From: Thauera phenolivorans
GTDB taxonomy: Bacteria; Pseudomonadota; Gammaproteobacteria; Burkholderiales; Rhodocyclaceae
Assembly: GCF_001696715.1 (NCBI RefSeq)
Contig: NZ_MBFM01000004.1
Span: 1-64,000 of the forward strand
Direction of reading: 5' to 3'
Length of the DNA: 64,000 bases
Position 1 is the first letter of the stretch, and each line of letters begins with the position of its first letter. The notes under the pieces were generated by a model that was not told the DNA's origin, ran no database searches, and saw nothing but the letters and a program-made list of their open reading frames with translations. Below, one piece after another: positions 10,846 through 23,000 of this stretch. A program made the position numbers and the translations under genes.

Positions 10846-13092
10846 TCAGCCGCCGGCCACGCAGTCGATGTAGTATCGGCCGTCCTCGCCCTTCACCAGT
10901 CCGTGGATGTCGGTCTCGAACCCGGGGAAGCGGGCGTTGAAGTCACGACCGAAGCGAAGGTAGCGGACGATGGTGGCGTTGAAGCGCTCGCCGGGGATCA
11001 GCAGCGGGATGCCCGGAGGATAGGGCGTCACCAGCATGGCGGTGACGCGCCCCTCGAGCTCGTCGATCGCCACCCGTTCGATCTCGCGGTGCGCCATCTT
11101 GGCAAAGGCGTCGGCCGGCTTCATCGCCGGGATCATGTCCGAGAGGTACATCTCGGTGGTGAGGCGGGCGACGTCGTGCTCCTTGTAGAAGCTGTGGATC
11201 TGGTTGCAGAGGTCCTTCAGCCCCACCTTCTCGTAGCGCGGATGCTTGGCGATGAAATCGGGCATCACGCGCCACAGCGGCTGGTTGCGGTCGTAATCGT
11301 CCTTGAACTGCTGGAGCTCGGTCACCATCGTGTTCCAGCGGCCCTTGGTGATGCCGATCGTGAACATGATGAAGAAGGAGTAGAGGCCGGTCTTCTCGAC
11401 GATGATCCCGTGCTCGGCGAGGTACTTGGTGACGATCGCCGCCGGAATGCCGGTGTGCTCGGCGAAGTCGCCGCTCATGTTCAGGCCCGGGGTGATGATG
11501 GTCGCCTTGATCGGGTCGAGCATGTTGAAGCCTTCGGCAAGGTCGCCGAAGCCGTGCCAACCCTCGCCGGCGTGCAGCATCCAGTGCTCGCGCTTGCCGA
11601 TGCCTTCCTCGGCCAGGTACTCCGGCCCCCACACCTGGAACCACCATTCGTGCTCGCCGAAGTCGAGATCGACCTTGCGCATCGCGCGACGGAACTCGAC
11701 CGCCTCGGTGAGCGACTCCTCGACCAGCGCCGGCCCGCCCGGCGGCTCCATCATCGCCGCGGCGACGTCGCACGAGGCGATGATCGCGTACTGCGGCGAG
11801 GTCGAGGTGTGCATCAGGTAGGCCTCGTTGAAAATGTCGCGGTCGAGCGTGCGGGTCTGCGAGTTCTGCACCAGGATCTGCGAGGCCTGGCTCAGGCCGG
11901 CGAGCAGCTTGTGCGTGGACTGGGTGGAGAACACCATCGACTCGCGACAGCGCGGGCGGTCGGCACCGATCGCATGGTAGTCGCCGTAGAACTCATGGAA
12001 GGCCGCGTGCGGCAGCCACGCCTCGTCGAAGTGCAGGGTGTCGATGTGGCCGTCGAGCATCTCCTTGATCGCCTCGACGTTGTACACCACGCCGTCGTAG
12101 GTCGACTGGGTGATGGTGAGGATGCGCGGCTTCTTGTTCTTCGCCTCGCGGGCGAAGGGGTTCGCCTCGATCTTCTTCTGGATGTTCTCCATCGAGAACT
12201 CCTCGATCGGGATCGGCCCGATGATGCCGTAGTGATTGCGGGTGGGCGTCAGGAACACCGGCACCGCGCCCGTCATGATGATCGAGTGGAGAATGGACTT
12301 GTGGCAGTTGCGGTCCACGACCACGATGTCGCCGGGCGCGACCGTCGTATGCCACACCATCTTGTTCGAGGTCGAGGTGCCGTTGGTGACGAAGTAGAGG
12401 TGGTCGCAGTTGAAGATGCGCGCGGCGTTGCGCTCGGAGGCCGCCACCGGGCCGGTGTGGTCGAGCAGCTGGCCGAGCTCGTCGACCGCGTTGCAGACGT
12501 CGGCGCGCAGCATGTTTTCGCCGAAGAACTGGTGGAACATGTGGCCGACCGGGCTCTTCAGAAAGGCGACGCCACCCGAATGGCCCGGGCAGTGCCACGA
12601 GTAGGAACCGTCGGCGGCGTAGTGGGTCAGCGCGCGGAAGAAGGGTGGCGCGAGCGAGTCGAGGTAGTTGCGCGCCTCGCGCACGACGTAGCGCGCGATG
12701 AACTCCGGCGTGTCCTCGAACATGTGGATGAAGCCATGCATCTCGCGCAGCACGTCGTTGGGAATGTGACGCGTGGTGCGGGTCTCGCCGTGCAGGAAGA
12801 TCGGGATGTCGGCGTTGCGGAAGCGGATCTCCTGCACGAAGGCGCGCAGGTCGGCGATCGCCTTGTCGGCCGCCTCGGGCGAGGAGAACTCCTCGTCGTC
12901 GATCGACAGGATGAAGGCCGACCCCCGGCTCTGCTGCTGGGCGAAGGAGGTCAGGTCACCATAGCTGGTGACGCCGAGGACCTCGATGCCCTCCCCCTCG
13001 ATCGCCTTCGCGAGGGCGCGAATACCCAGACCCGAGGTGTTCTCCGAGCGAAAATCCTCGTCGATGATGATGATGGGAAAGTGGAATCGCAT
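10846..13092 (-). CDS. Lysine/arginine/ornithine decarboxylase
   Basis: This 748-residue PLP enzyme belongs to the large bacterial Orn/Lys/Arg decarboxylase class. Residues 1-150 form the response-regulator-like wing domain. The central aminotransferase-like fold contains HCPGHSGG (substrate and cofactor region), HFDEAW (D356) and the PLP-binding lysine in STQSTHKLLAG (K395). The C-terminal domain follows. The length is that of the family. Which amino acid it uses (lysine, arginine or ornithine) cannot be read with confidence. Decarboxylation would yield cadaverine, agmatine or putrescine, for polyamine supply or acid tolerance. It stands alone, without an antiporter gene nearby, which favours a biosynthetic role. 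Transcription ends at the shared hairpin next to folA. Confidence 0.9.
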   Translation of the reverse strand: MRFHFPIIIIDEDFRSENTSGLGIRALAKAIEGEGIEVLGVTSYGDLTSFAQQQSRGSAFILSIDDEEFSSPEAADKAIADLRAFVQEIRFRNADIPIFLHGETRTTRHIPNDVLREMHGFIHMFEDTPEFIARYVVREARNYLDSLAPPFFRALTHYAADGSYSWHCPGHSGGVAFLKSPVGHMFHQFFGENMLRADVCNAVDELGQLLDHTGPVAASERNAARIFNCDHLYFVTNGTSTSNKMVWHTTVAPGDIVVVDRNCHKSILHSIIMTGAVPVFLTPTRNHYGIIGPIPIEEFSMENIQKKIEANPFAREAKNKKPRILTITQSTYDGVVYNVEAIKEMLDGHIDTLHFDEAWLPHAAFHEFYGDYHAIGADRPRCRESMVFSTQSTHKLLAGLSQASQILVQNSQTRTLDRDIFNEAYLMHTSTSPQYAIIASCDVAAAMMEPPGGPALVEESLTEAVEFRRAMRKVDLDFGEHEWWFQVWGPEYLAEEGIGKREHWMLHAGEGWHGFGDLAEGFNMLDPIKATIITPGLNMSGDFAEHTGIPAAIVTKYLAEHGIIVEKTGLYSFFIMFTIGITKGRWNTMVTELQQFKDDYDRNQPLWRVMPDFIAKHPRYEKVGLKDLCNQIHSFYKEHDVARLTTEMYLSDMIPAMKPADAFAKMAHREIERVAIDELEGRVTAMLVTPYPPGIPLLIPGERFNATIVRYLRFGRDFNARFPGFETDIHGLVKGEDGRYYIDCVAGG

Positions 13093-13211
13093 CCTGCAGT
13101 TCTCCGGCGTGGCGCAGGACGATCCTGCAGGTCGGCAGGATCGTCCGAAAGGGGATCATGTTACTCCCCGCTCCTTTGCGCGCGCGTTACCAATGGTGTT
13201 TAAGAATGCAC

Positions 13212-13231
13212 GAGGGGCCGCGATCGGCCCC
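13212..13231 (-). terminator. Hairpin downstream of dcd
   Basis: A perfect 7-bp stem (GGGGCCG / CGGCCCC) with a CGAT loop lies about 30 bases after the dcd stop on the minus strand. It has only a weak T-rich tail, so efficiency is uncertain. Confidence 0.5.
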
Positions 13232-13261
13232 CGTCACGCATCGATGAGGAATCGGCGGCGC

Positions 13262-13828
<567 letters not shown>

Positions 13829-13930
13829 CCGGTACGCCTTCCTCGAGGGCCGCAGGGCCCGGTTGCGAAAGCCGCGTAGTGTAGGGCAAGCACCGCCGGC
13901 GGGAAAGCCGGCGATCCGCCATTTCCGGCC

Positions 13931-15022
13931 TCAGGTGTTCTTCATGACGATATTGGGGAACTTGTGCGTCATGTCCTTCGCCTTCTCCGCGATGCGCACC
14001 GCCAGCTTGCGTGCGATTTCCTTGTAGATCCCGGCGATGCGGCCGTCGGGATCGGCCACCACGGTGGGGGCGCCGCCGTCGGTCTGCTCGCGGATCTGGA
14101 GGTCGAGCGGCAGCGCGCCGAGGAAGGGGACCTTGTACTCCGCGCACATCTTCTCGCCGCCGCCGTGACCGAAGATGTGCTCCTCATGGCCGCAGTTCGA
14201 GCAGATGTGGATGCTCATGTTCTCGATCAGGCCGAGGATGGGCACACCGACCTTCTCGAACATCTTCAGGCCCTTGCGTGCGTCGAGCAGGGCGATGTCC
14301 TGCGGCGTGGTGACGATCACCGCTCCGGTGACGGGTACGCTTTGCGACAGGGTCAGCTGGATGTCGCCCGTACCCGGCGGCATGTCGATCACGAGATAGT
14401 CGAGATCCTTCCACGCGGTGTCCTTCAACAACTGGTTCAGCGCCTGGGTGGCCATCGGCCCGCGCCACACCATCGGCGTGTCGGGATCGATCAGGAAGCC
14501 GATCGACATCGCCTGGATGCCGTAGGCCTCGAGCGGCTCCATGGTCTTGCCATCGATGGATTCCGGGCGGCGGTCGCCGATGCCGAGCATCTGCGGCTGC
14601 GACGGACCGTAGATGTCGGCATCGAGGATACCGACCTGCGCGCCCTCGGCGGCCAGCGCCAGCGCCAGGTTGACCGCCGTCGTGCTCTTGCCCACTCCGC
14701 CCTTGCCGGACGACACCGCGATGATGTTGCGCACGCCGGGCAACAGCTTGACGCCGTGCTGCACGGCATGAGCGACGACCTTGCTCGTGACCGTGATGTC
14801 CACGCGGCCGATGCCCGGGAGCTTCGCCAGTGCATCGGCCAGCATGCGGCGGATCGCCTCGTGCTGACTGCGGGCCGGGTAGCCGAGTTCGACGTCGAAG
14901 CGCACGTCGGCGCCATCGACCGCCAGATTGCGGATCGCACGACTCGACACGAGATCCTTGCCGGTGTTCGGGTCGATCACGGACTTGAGCGCTTCGCTGA
15001 CGGTTTCCTGGTTAAGACTCAT
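13931..15022 (-). CDS. apbC: Iron-sulfur cluster carrier ATPase ApbC/Mrp
   Basis: ApbC (Mrp/NBP35 family) binds and transfers Fe-S clusters to target proteins in the cytoplasm. The 363-residue protein has an N-terminal MIP18-like domain (about 1-85). A deviant Walker A, SSGKGGVGKST, lies at 104-114, and DMPPGTGD follows. The bridging cluster-binding CSNC is at C274 and C277. The length fits bacterial Mrp. It is divergent from the lipoprotein gene at 15169, and in many betaproteobacteria apbC lies next to metG as here. Confidence 0.95.
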   Translation of the reverse strand: MSLNQETVSEALKSVIDPNTGKDLVSSRAIRNLAVDGADVRFDVELGYPARSQHEAIRRMLADALAKLPGIGRVDITVTSKVVAHAVQHGVKLLPGVRNIIAVSSGKGGVGKSTTAVNLALALAAEGAQVGILDADIYGPSQPQMLGIGDRRPESIDGKTMEPLEAYGIQAMSIGFLIDPDTPMVWRGPMATQALNQLLKDTAWKDLDYLVIDMPPGTGDIQLTLSQSVPVTGAVIVTTPQDIALLDARKGLKMFEKVGVPILGLIENMSIHICSNCGHEEHIFGHGGGEKMCAEYKVPFLGALPLDLQIREQTDGGAPTVVADPDGRIAGIYKEIARKLAVRIAEKAKDMTHKFPNIVMKNT

Positions 15023-15168
15023 CGCGGTTTCCTAGATAATCATGGCCCCGGCTCCCCGGGGCGGTGCGGGGATCATACCGGACCCGCCCCGTTCCCACAC
15101 CCGTGCTGGCAGTGTGGTCTGTGCGAACGGCCGCACGCACGCAAGTACCCGAAACACGAGCACCCACC

Positions 15169-15723
15169 ATGAAGAAGACCCTTTCCCGACTGATGCCCCT
15201 CTGCCTCACCGCCCTGCTCGCCGCCTGCGCAACGCCGGGCCCGCAACAGATCGACGACGGCAGCAAGCGCGGCGCGAGCGCCGAACGCATCGACTGGAGC
15301 GGGCTGCGCCTGCGTCTCGCCGCCGGCGTCGCCACCGACCCCGGCATCGAGCTCGGCGAACGCGAGGCCGGGAGCCTGCAGGTGCGCGTCCCCGTCGCCG
15401 ACGGCTTCGCCCCGGGCAAGGCGGAAGTTCGCCCGGCACTGCAGCGCAGGCTCGACATCCTCGCCACGGCGCTCGCCGCCGAACGCGAGGTGGCCGTGCT
15501 CGTCGTCGGCCACACCGACAGCCAGGGCAGCGAGATGTACAACCTGCAGCTGTCGATCGCCCGCGCCGAAGCGGTCGCGGAGCAGTTGCGCGGCCGGGGC
15601 GTCGCCCTCGAGCGCCTCGCCGCCGACGGCCGCGGCGAGGCCGAACCGATCGCTGACAATGGGAGCGAGGCCGGCCGCGCGCAGAACCGCCGCATCGAAC
15701 TTCTGCTGCGCGCGATGCCCTGA
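15169..15723 (+). CDS. OmpA-family lipoprotein
   Basis: The 184-residue protein starts with a lipoprotein signal peptide (MKKTLSRLMPLCLTALLAAC). Cleavage before C20 would anchor it to a membrane. Residues from about 85 onward form an OmpA C-terminal domain with the peptidoglycan-binding pattern GHTDSQGSEMYNLQLSIARA and RRIELLL. It should sit in the outer membrane and bind peptidoglycan, like Pal-type or YiaD-type proteins. The middle region of about 60 residues is not recognised. I chose the ATG at 15169 because only it gives a signal peptide. Confidence 0.85.
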   Translation: MKKTLSRLMPLCLTALLAACATPGPQQIDDGSKRGASAERIDWSGLRLRLAAGVATDPGIELGEREAGSLQVRVPVADGFAPGKAEVRPALQRRLDILATALAAEREVAVLVVGHTDSQGSEMYNLQLSIARAEAVAEQLRGRGVALERLAADGRGEAEPIADNGSEAGRAQNRRIELLLRAMP

Positions 15724-15805
15724 GAACGAGCGCGACGGTCAGCCGGTCGAGCGGGACCGGCCGGCGCTTTGTTAAACTTCCGTTTTTGATTCGCGCGAAA
15801 CCCTC

Positions 15806-17977
15806 ATGTCCCGCAAGCTCCTCGTCACCAACGCCCTGCCCTACGCCAACGGCGACATCCACCTCGGCCACCTCGTCGGCTATATCCAGGCCGACATCTG
15901 GGTGCGCTACCAGCGCATGCGGGGCAACCAGGTGCACTACGTGTGTGCGGACGACACCCACGGCACGCCAGTCATGCTGCGCGCCGAAAAGGAAGGCCTC
16001 ACCCCCGAGCAGCTGATCGCCCGCGTCCATGGCGAGCATCTGCGCGACTTCACCGCCTTCGGCGTCGCCTTCGACAACTACCATTCGACGCACACCTCGG
16101 AGAACCGCTTCTACGCCGAGGACATCTACGGCAAGCTCAAGGCGGGCGGAATGATCGAGACGCGCGCGATCGAGCAGTACTATGACCCGGTCAAGGAGAT
16201 GTTCCTGCCTGACCGCTTCATCAAGGGCGAGTGCCCGAAGTGCGGCGCCCCCGACCAGTACGGCGACAACTGCGAGGCCTGCGGCGCCGCCTACGCCCCC
16301 ACCGAGCTGAAGAACCCCTACTCCGCGGTGTCGGGTGCCAAGCCCGTGCTGAAGACGTCGGAGCACTACTTCTTCCGCCTGTCGGACGAGCGCGCGGTGG
16401 CCTTCCTGCGCGAATGGACGCGCGGCACCAACGCCGCCGGCCAGCGCCGCCTGCAGGCGGAGGCCGCCAACAAGATGAAGGAATGGCTCGGCGACGAAGG
16501 CGAGAACAAGCTCTCCGACTGGGACATCTCGCGCGACGCGCCCTACTTCGGCTTCGAGATTCCGGGGGCGCCGGGCAAGTACTTCTACGTCTGGCTCGAC
16601 GCGCCGATCGGCTACCTCGCCAGCTTCCGCAATCTCGCCGGCAAGCTCGGCGACATCGCGCTCGAGGACTACACCGACGCCGACCGCGCCGAGGCCGCCG
16701 GCACCGAGATGGTGCACTTCATCGGCAAGGACATCCTCTACTTCCACGCCCTATTCTGGCCGGCGATGCTCAAGTTCGCCGGCTACCGCACGCCGAGCCA
16801 GCTGTGCGTCAACGGCTTCCTCACGGTCGACGGCGCGAAGATGAGCAAGAGCCGCGGCACCTTCATCACCGCGCATTCCTACATCACGCAGAAGCTCAAC
16901 CCGGAGTGGCTGCGCTACTACTTCGCCGGCAAGTCGAACGGCACGATGGAAGACGTCGACCTCAACCTCGACGACATGATCGCCAAGGTCAATTCCGACC
17001 TCGTCGGCAAGTACGTCAACATCGCCAGCCGCTGCGCCGGCTTCATCGCCAGGCGTTTCGACGGCAAGCTGGCCGCCAGCGATACGGTCGCGACGATGGA
17101 GTTCGAGGCCGCGCACCGCGCCGGCCTCGTGGCCCAGGCCTACGAGGAGCGCGATTACGGTCGCGCGCTACGCGAGATCATGCATCTCGCCGACACCGCC
17201 AACCAGTACGTCAACGAAAACAAGCCGTGGGAACTCGCGAAGCAGGAAGGCCAGGAGGTTCGCCTGCACCAGGTGTGCAGCACCGCGCTGACGATGTTCC
17301 GCGACCTCACCCTCTACCTGAAGCCGGTGCTGCCCGCGCTCGCCGTCGAGGTCGAGCGCTTCCTCGCGATCGAGCCGATGGCCTGGCCCCCGCACTGGGC
17401 AGCGCTGCCGGCTGGGCACGAGATCCGGCCCTACCAGCACCTGATGACCCGCATCGAGCGCAAGCAGATCGACGCCCTGCTCGAGGCCAACCGCGAATCG
17501 CTCGCGCCCGCCGCCCCGACAAAACCCGGCGGGGACGCCAGGGAGGGCGAGGCCGCTTCCTCCCAGCAGCGTCATGCCGAGAAGCAGCAGCACGCCGCCC
17601 AGGCGGCCGAGACCGCCTCGCCGCAGATCTCGATCGACGACTTCGGCAAGGTTGACCTGCGCATCGCGCGGATCGTCGATGCCCGGCACGTCGAAGGCGC
17701 CGACAAGCTGATCCGCCTGTCGCTCGACATCGGCGAAACCGACGACAGCGGCGCGCCGAGAACCCGGCAGGTGTTCGCCGGCATCAAGTCGGCCTACGAC
17801 CCGGCCAACCTGGTCGGCCGGCTGACGGTCATGGTCGCCAACCTCGCCCCACGCAAGATGAAGTTCGGCATGAGCGAGGGCATGGTACTGGCCGCCTCGG
17901 ATACCGACGGCAGGACACCCGGGCTGTTCATCCTGTCGCCCGACGCCGGCGCACAGCCGGGGATGCGCGTAAAATAA
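15806..17977 (+). CDS. metG: Methionyl-tRNA synthetase
   Basis: MetG charges tRNA-Met with methionine. The 723-residue protein shows the class I signatures HLGH (19-22) and KMSKS (345-349). The zinc-binding knuckle CPKCG...CEACG lies in the connective peptide. The anticodon-binding helical domain follows. A linker of about 45 residues rich in Ala, Gln and Glu leads to a C-terminal tRNA-binding domain (about 610-723) of the EMAP/Arc1p type, which supports dimerisation. The length is that of the long bacterial form. The start ATG follows closely after a TTAAACT-like -10 region. Confidence 0.97.
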   Translation: MSRKLLVTNALPYANGDIHLGHLVGYIQADIWVRYQRMRGNQVHYVCADDTHGTPVMLRAEKEGLTPEQLIARVHGEHLRDFTAFGVAFDNYHSTHTSENRFYAEDIYGKLKAGGMIETRAIEQYYDPVKEMFLPDRFIKGECPKCGAPDQYGDNCEACGAAYAPTELKNPYSAVSGAKPVLKTSEHYFFRLSDERAVAFLREWTRGTNAAGQRRLQAEAANKMKEWLGDEGENKLSDWDISRDAPYFGFEIPGAPGKYFYVWLDAPIGYLASFRNLAGKLGDIALEDYTDADRAEAAGTEMVHFIGKDILYFHALFWPAMLKFAGYRTPSQLCVNGFLTVDGAKMSKSRGTFITAHSYITQKLNPEWLRYYFAGKSNGTMEDVDLNLDDMIAKVNSDLVGKYVNIASRCAGFIARRFDGKLAASDTVATMEFEAAHRAGLVAQAYEERDYGRALREIMHLADTANQYVNENKPWELAKQEGQEVRLHQVCSTALTMFRDLTLYLKPVLPALAVEVERFLAIEPMAWPPHWAALPAGHEIRPYQHLMTRIERKQIDALLEANRESLAPAAPTKPGGDAREGEAASSQQRHAEKQQHAAQAAETASPQISIDDFGKVDLRIARIVDARHVEGADKLIRLSLDIGETDDSGAPRTRQVFAGIKSAYDPANLVGRLTVMVANLAPRKMKFGMSEGMVLAASDTDGRTPGLFILSPDAGAQPGMRVK

Positions 17978-18100
17978 AACGATGCCTCTGACGCCCTCGA
18001 AACGCTGGATCATCCTGCATCACGCGGGACGAGGGTGCCTGTCTCCGTAGCACCGCCGCAGTCGCGGCATCGCGTTCACCTCAGTTCGCACGGAGACACC

Positions 18101-19792
18101 ATGAAAATCCTGTTCCGCCCCAAACTCCTCGACACCCTGCACGGCTACGACCGTGCCGCCATCGTGGGTGACGTCTCGGCCGGCATCACCGTCGGCGTGC
18201 TCGCGCTGCCGCTCGCGATGGCCTTCGCGATCGCCTCCGGCATGTCGCCTGCCGCCGGCATCTGGACGGCGATCGTCGCCGGCTTCCTCGTCTCGCTGCT
18301 CGGCGGCTCACGGGTACAGATCGGCGGTCCCACCGGCGCCTTCATCCCCATCATCTACGCCATCGTGATGGACTACGGGGTGCAGAGCCTGCTCATCGCG
18401 ACCATGATGTCCGGCGTGCTGCTGTTCGCGATGGGCGCACTGCGGCTCGGCAACATGATCCGCTTCATCCCGCTCTCGGTCGTGATCGGCTTCACCAACG
18501 GCATCGCGGTGGTGATCTTCATCTCGCAGATCAAGGACTTCCTCGGCCTGCAGATCGACAACCTGCCGGGCGAGTTCTTCGCCAAGATGGCCGCGCTGTG
18601 GGCTGCGCTGCCGACCCTGCAGACGCCCACCGTGGTGCTCGCGCTGGTTTCGCTCGGGGTGCTGGTGGCGTGGAACCGGGCCGCGGTGAAAGTCCGCTGG
18701 ATGCGGCGGATGCCCGGACCGCTGGCGGTGCTGCTGATCATGACCGCGGTCAACGCGCTGTTCGCGCTGCCGGTCGACACCATCGGCAGTCGCTTCGGCG
18801 GCATCCCGCGCGAGATTCCCACCTTCGGCCTGCCCGAGCTCAGCCTCGGCACGCTCGGCAAGCTGATCGCGCCGGCGATCACCATCGCCCTGCTCGGCGC
18901 GATCGAGTCGCTGCTGTCGGCGCGGGTCGCCGACAGCGTGATCGACGACCGCCACGACCCCAACCAGGAGCTGATGGCGCAGGGGGTGGCCAACCTCGCC
19001 GCCCCGCTGCTCGGCGGTTTCGCCGCCACCGGCGCGATCGCCCGCACCGCGACCAACATCCGCTCCGGCGGCAAGACGCCGGTCGCAGGCATCGTCCATT
19101 CCATGGTGCTGCTCGCGGTCGTGCTGGTGCTCGCACCGCTGGCGAGCCACATCCCGCTCGCGACGCTGTCGGCGATCGTCGTCATGGTGTCGATCAACAT
19201 GGGCGAATGGCATTCGTTCGCGCCGAAGGAGCTCGCTCGCTACTCGCTGAACTACCGCACGACCCTGCTCGGCACCTTCTTCGTCACCGTGCTGTTCGAC
19301 CTCACTCTCGCTGTCGAGCTCGGCATGGTGATGGCGAGCCTGTTCTTCATCTACCGCATGTCCGACCTCACCCGCATCGAGCTCATCCCGCTGGCGCGGC
19401 GTTATCCCGACGCCGAGCTCGTGCGCCCCGACGGCACGCCGCGGGTGCTCGCCTACCGCATGTTCGGCAGCCTGTTCTTCGGCGCCGCGAACAAGCTCGA
19501 GAACCTGTTGCTGATGCAGCACGGCCATCCCGACGTGGTGATCCTCGACATGGACAAGGTCATCAGCATCGACACCACCGGGCTCGACATCCTGCAGACC
19601 CTGCACCGCAACCTCGGCAAGCGCGGCGCCCGGCTGGTGCTCTGCGGCCTGAACTCGCAGCCGGGCTCGCTGGTGTTCCGCTCCGGCTTCCTCGACCGCC
19701 TCGGCGACGACAACGTCGTCGCCACCCTCGACGAAGCGCTCGTCCGTGCCAACCAGCTGCACGGCGACGATCCGGAGATCGCCTATGCCTGA
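18101..19792 (+). CDS. SulP-family anion transporter
   Basis: This 563-residue inner-membrane protein has about 12 hydrophobic segments in the first 420 residues. SulP hallmarks near the N-terminus are VGVLALPLAMAFAIASG and GGPTGAF. The C-terminal STAS domain includes VVILDMDKVISIDTTGLD. SulP proteins carry sulfate, bicarbonate or other anions, often with sodium or protons. The substrate cannot be told here. The start ATG at 18101 follows CGGAGACACC. Its stop overlaps the acylphosphatase start by 8 bases. Confidence 0.88.
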   Translation: MKILFRPKLLDTLHGYDRAAIVGDVSAGITVGVLALPLAMAFAIASGMSPAAGIWTAIVAGFLVSLLGGSRVQIGGPTGAFIPIIYAIVMDYGVQSLLIATMMSGVLLFAMGALRLGNMIRFIPLSVVIGFTNGIAVVIFISQIKDFLGLQIDNLPGEFFAKMAALWAALPTLQTPTVVLALVSLGVLVAWNRAAVKVRWMRRMPGPLAVLLIMTAVNALFALPVDTIGSRFGGIPREIPTFGLPELSLGTLGKLIAPAITIALLGAIESLLSARVADSVIDDRHDPNQELMAQGVANLAAPLLGGFAATGAIARTATNIRSGGKTPVAGIVHSMVLLAVVLVLAPLASHIPLATLSAIVVMVSINMGEWHSFAPKELARYSLNYRTTLLGTFFVTVLFDLTLAVELGMVMASLFFIYRMSDLTRIELIPLARRYPDAELVRPDGTPRVLAYRMFGSLFFGAANKLENLLLMQHGHPDVVILDMDKVISIDTTGLDILQTLHRNLGKRGARLVLCGLNSQPGSLVFRSGFLDRLGDDNVVATLDEALVRANQLHGDDPEIAYA

Positions 19793-20081
19793 TCGTGATC
19801 CAGCCCCCGTCGCCCGTCTGCTTCGCATCCGCGGGCGGGTGCAGGGAGTGTGGTATCGCGCCAGCGCGGTGGAACAGGCGCAGCGCCTCGGCCTGCGCGG
19901 CTGGGTGCGCAATCGCGCCGACGGCAGCGTGGAGATCCTGGTCGCCGGCAGCGAGAGCGGGATCGAGGATTTCCTCGACTGGGCGCGAATCGGACCGCCG
20001 AAGGCGCAGGTCAGCCGGATCGAGATCGAGGCTGCCGACCCGGCCGAGGCGGGGCCCTTCGCCCAGCGGCCCGACCACTGA
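19785..20081 (+). CDS. acyP: Acylphosphatase
   Basis: Acylphosphatase hydrolyses carboxyl-phosphate bonds such as those of acetyl phosphate or carbamoyl phosphate. The 98-residue protein shows the phosphate-binding loop GRVQGVWYRAS with its catalytic arginine, and GWVRNRADGSVEI with the catalytic asparagine. The chosen ATG at 19785 lies inside the 3' end of the SulP gene, giving an 8-base overlap and likely translational coupling. The gene converges on dnaE with 6 bases between the stop codons. Confidence 0.93.
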   Translation: MPDRDPAPVARLLRIRGRVQGVWYRASAVEQAQRLGLRGWVRNRADGSVEILVAGSESGIEDFLDWARIGPPKAQVSRIEIEAADPAEAGPFAQRPDH

Positions 20082-20087
20082 AGCGGC

Positions 20088-23000
20088 TCAGTTCGGGTAG
20101 ATCACCTCTACGCCCTCGGGCGCGAGCCACTCCCGCAGACTCTCGAGCAGCTGATCCTCGAGCCGCACCCGCCAGCCCTCGCCGAGCGGCAGCTCGGCCT
20201 CGGCCACCGCATTGCGGTAGTTCACCCGGATCGGACAGCCCCCGTCGCGGAAGGGCTCGAGCAGGGTCTGCAGGCGGTTGGCCGCCGCCACCGCACCGCC
20301 GGATTCGCCGACCTCGCCGTTGATCTTCAGCGCGAGTGCGCGCGCGAAGCGGGCGCGGGCCTCGCCCAGGGTCAGCAGGCGGTCGGCGACGATGCGCAGC
20401 CCCCCGGAAAAATCGTCGTTGCTCACCTTGCCCTCGACCACCAGCACCTCGTCGGTGACGATCTTGCCGCGGTTGGCCTCGAGCACCTCGGAATACACCG
20501 CGACCTCGCGCGACTGGGTGCCGTCGTCGAGCTGCACGAACACCATCTTGCCGCGGTTGCCCATCTTGGTGCGGGCCTCCATCACCACCCCGGCGAGCAT
20601 CGCGAGATCGCGGGAGGGCTCGAGCTGGGCCAGGGTGCGGCGCACGAAGCGGCGCACCTCGGCCCTGTAGGCATTGAACGGATGGCCGGAGAGGAAGAAG
20701 CCGATCGCCAGCTTCTCCTCCCTGAGCCGGTCGCGCTCGCCCCACGGACGCGCGCGCACGAACTCCACCGGCGCACCCGCGGCCTCGGGCAGCAGGTCGA
20801 ACAGGCCGCCCTGCATCGCGTTGGCTGCGGCCTGTTCCGCCGCCTCCATCGCCAGCGCGACGGTCGCCATCAGCTCGGCGCGGTCGCGACCGGCGTGGCC
20901 GGCGAGCGCGTCCATCGCCCCGGCGCGGATCAGCGCCTCGATCACCCGGCGATTGGCGAGGCGCCGGTCGACCCGCTCGCAGAAATCGAACAGGTCGCGG
21001 AAGGGCCCGGCCTTCTCGCGCGCGGCGATGATCGCGCGCACCGCCGGCTCGCCGACGCCCTTCACCGCGCCGAGGCCGTAGCGGATGGTCTTTCGATCGA
21101 CCGGCACGAAGCGGTAGTCGGATTCGTTCACATCCGGCGGCAGCACCGCGATGCCGTTGGCGAGCGTGTCCTCGTAGAAGATCTTGACCGTGTCGGTGTT
21201 GTCGAGGTCGGACGACATCGTCGCCGCCATGAAGGCCGCGCAGTGGTGCGCCTTGAGCCACGCGGTGTGGTAGGTCACCACCGCATAGGCCGCGGTGTGC
21301 GACTTGTTGAAGCCGTACTCCGCGAACTTGGTCATGAGGTCGAAGAGCTGCTCGGCGAGCGCCGGGTCGTAGCCCTTCTGCTTCGCGCCATCGGCGATGG
21401 TGGCGCGATGCTTGGCCATCTCGTCGGCCTTCTTCTTGCCCATCGCGCGGCGCAGCATGTCGGCGCCGCCCAGGGTGTAGCCCCCGATGATCTGGGAGAT
21501 CTGCATCACCTGTTCCTGGTACACGATCACGCCGTAGGTCGGCTCCAGACAGGCCTTGAGGTCCGGGTGGAAGTAGTCGATCTCCTGCTGCCCCTTCTTG
21601 CGCAGGATGAAGTCGTCCACCATGCCCGAGCCGAGCGGACCGGGCCGGTAGAGCGCGAGCACCGCGATGATGTCCTCGAAGCGGTCGGGCGCGAGCTTCT
21701 TCAGCAGCTTCTTCATGCCGTCCGATTCGACCTGGAAGATCGCCGTGGTGTTGGCGTCCTTCAGGATCTGGTAGGCGGCGGGATCCTCGAAGCCGAGGCT
21801 CATCAGGTCGGGGCGGCTGCCCTCGAGGCGCTCGACGTACGCCAGCGCCAGCTCGATGATGGTGAGGTTGCGCAGGCCGAGGAAGTCGAACTTCACCAGG
21901 CCGACCGCTTCCACGTCGTCCTTGTCGAACTGCGACACCGGGGTGGCGTCGTCGCCATCGGCGATGTAGAGCGGGCAGAAGTCGGTGAGCCTGCCGGGCG
22001 CGATCAGCACCCCGCCGGCGTGCATGCCGACGTTGCGCGACAGCCCCTCGAGCGGCTGGGCGAGGCTCCACAGCTCCTGCACCGACTCGCCGTCGTTGCC
22101 GTCCTTCATCATCTCGCCGATCTGCGGCTCCATCTCGTAGGCCTTGGCGAGCGAGACCGGCTTCGCGCCCTCGATCGGCACCAGCTTGGAGAGGCGGTCG
22201 CACAGACCGTAAGGGAGGTCGAGCACGCGGCCGACGTCGCGCACCACCGCCTTCGAGGCCATAGTGCCGAAGGTGGCGATCTGGCTCACCGCGTCCTTGC
22301 CGTAGCGCTCGCGCACGTACTCGATGACGCGGTAGCGGTTGTCCTGGCAGAAGTCGATGTCGAAGTCGGGCATCGACACCCGCTCCGGGTTCAGGAAGCG
22401 CTCGAACAGCAGCGCGTAGGCGAGCGGATCGAGGTCGGTGATCTTCAGCGAATAGGCCACCAGCGAGCCCGCGCCCGAACCCCGGCCCGGCCCCACCGGC
22501 ACGCCGTTGTTCTTGGCCCACTGGATGAAGTCCGCGACGATCAGGAAGTAGCCGGGAAAGCCCATCTGGATGATGGTGTCGGTCTCGAACTTCAGCCGCG
22601 CCTCGTAGCGCGGGCGTTCCTTCTCGCGCTCCTCGGGATGCGGGTAGAGCTGGACCAGGCGCTCCTCCAGCCCCCGCTTCGCCTCCGCCACCAGGAAATC
22701 GTCGAGGGTCATGCCGTCCGGGGTCGGGAACAGCGGCAGGAAGTTCTTGCCGAGCTGCACCGTCAGCGAGCAGCGCCGCGCGATCTCGACCGCATTCTCG
22801 AGCGCCTCGGGGATGTCGGCGAAGAGCTCGCACATCTCGTCCTGGCTCTTGAGATACTGCTCCTCGGTGAATTCGCGCGGGCGGCGCTTGTCCGCCAGCA
22901 CGTAGCCCTGCGCGATGCAGACTCGTGCCTCGTGCGCCTTGAAGTCCTCGCGCTTGAGGAACTGCACCGGGTGCGTCGCCACCACCGGCAGGCCGAGCTT

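Noticed and set aside
13964-15172. 402-codon plus-strand frame
   Set aside because: It is antisense to apbC and has no family resemblance.
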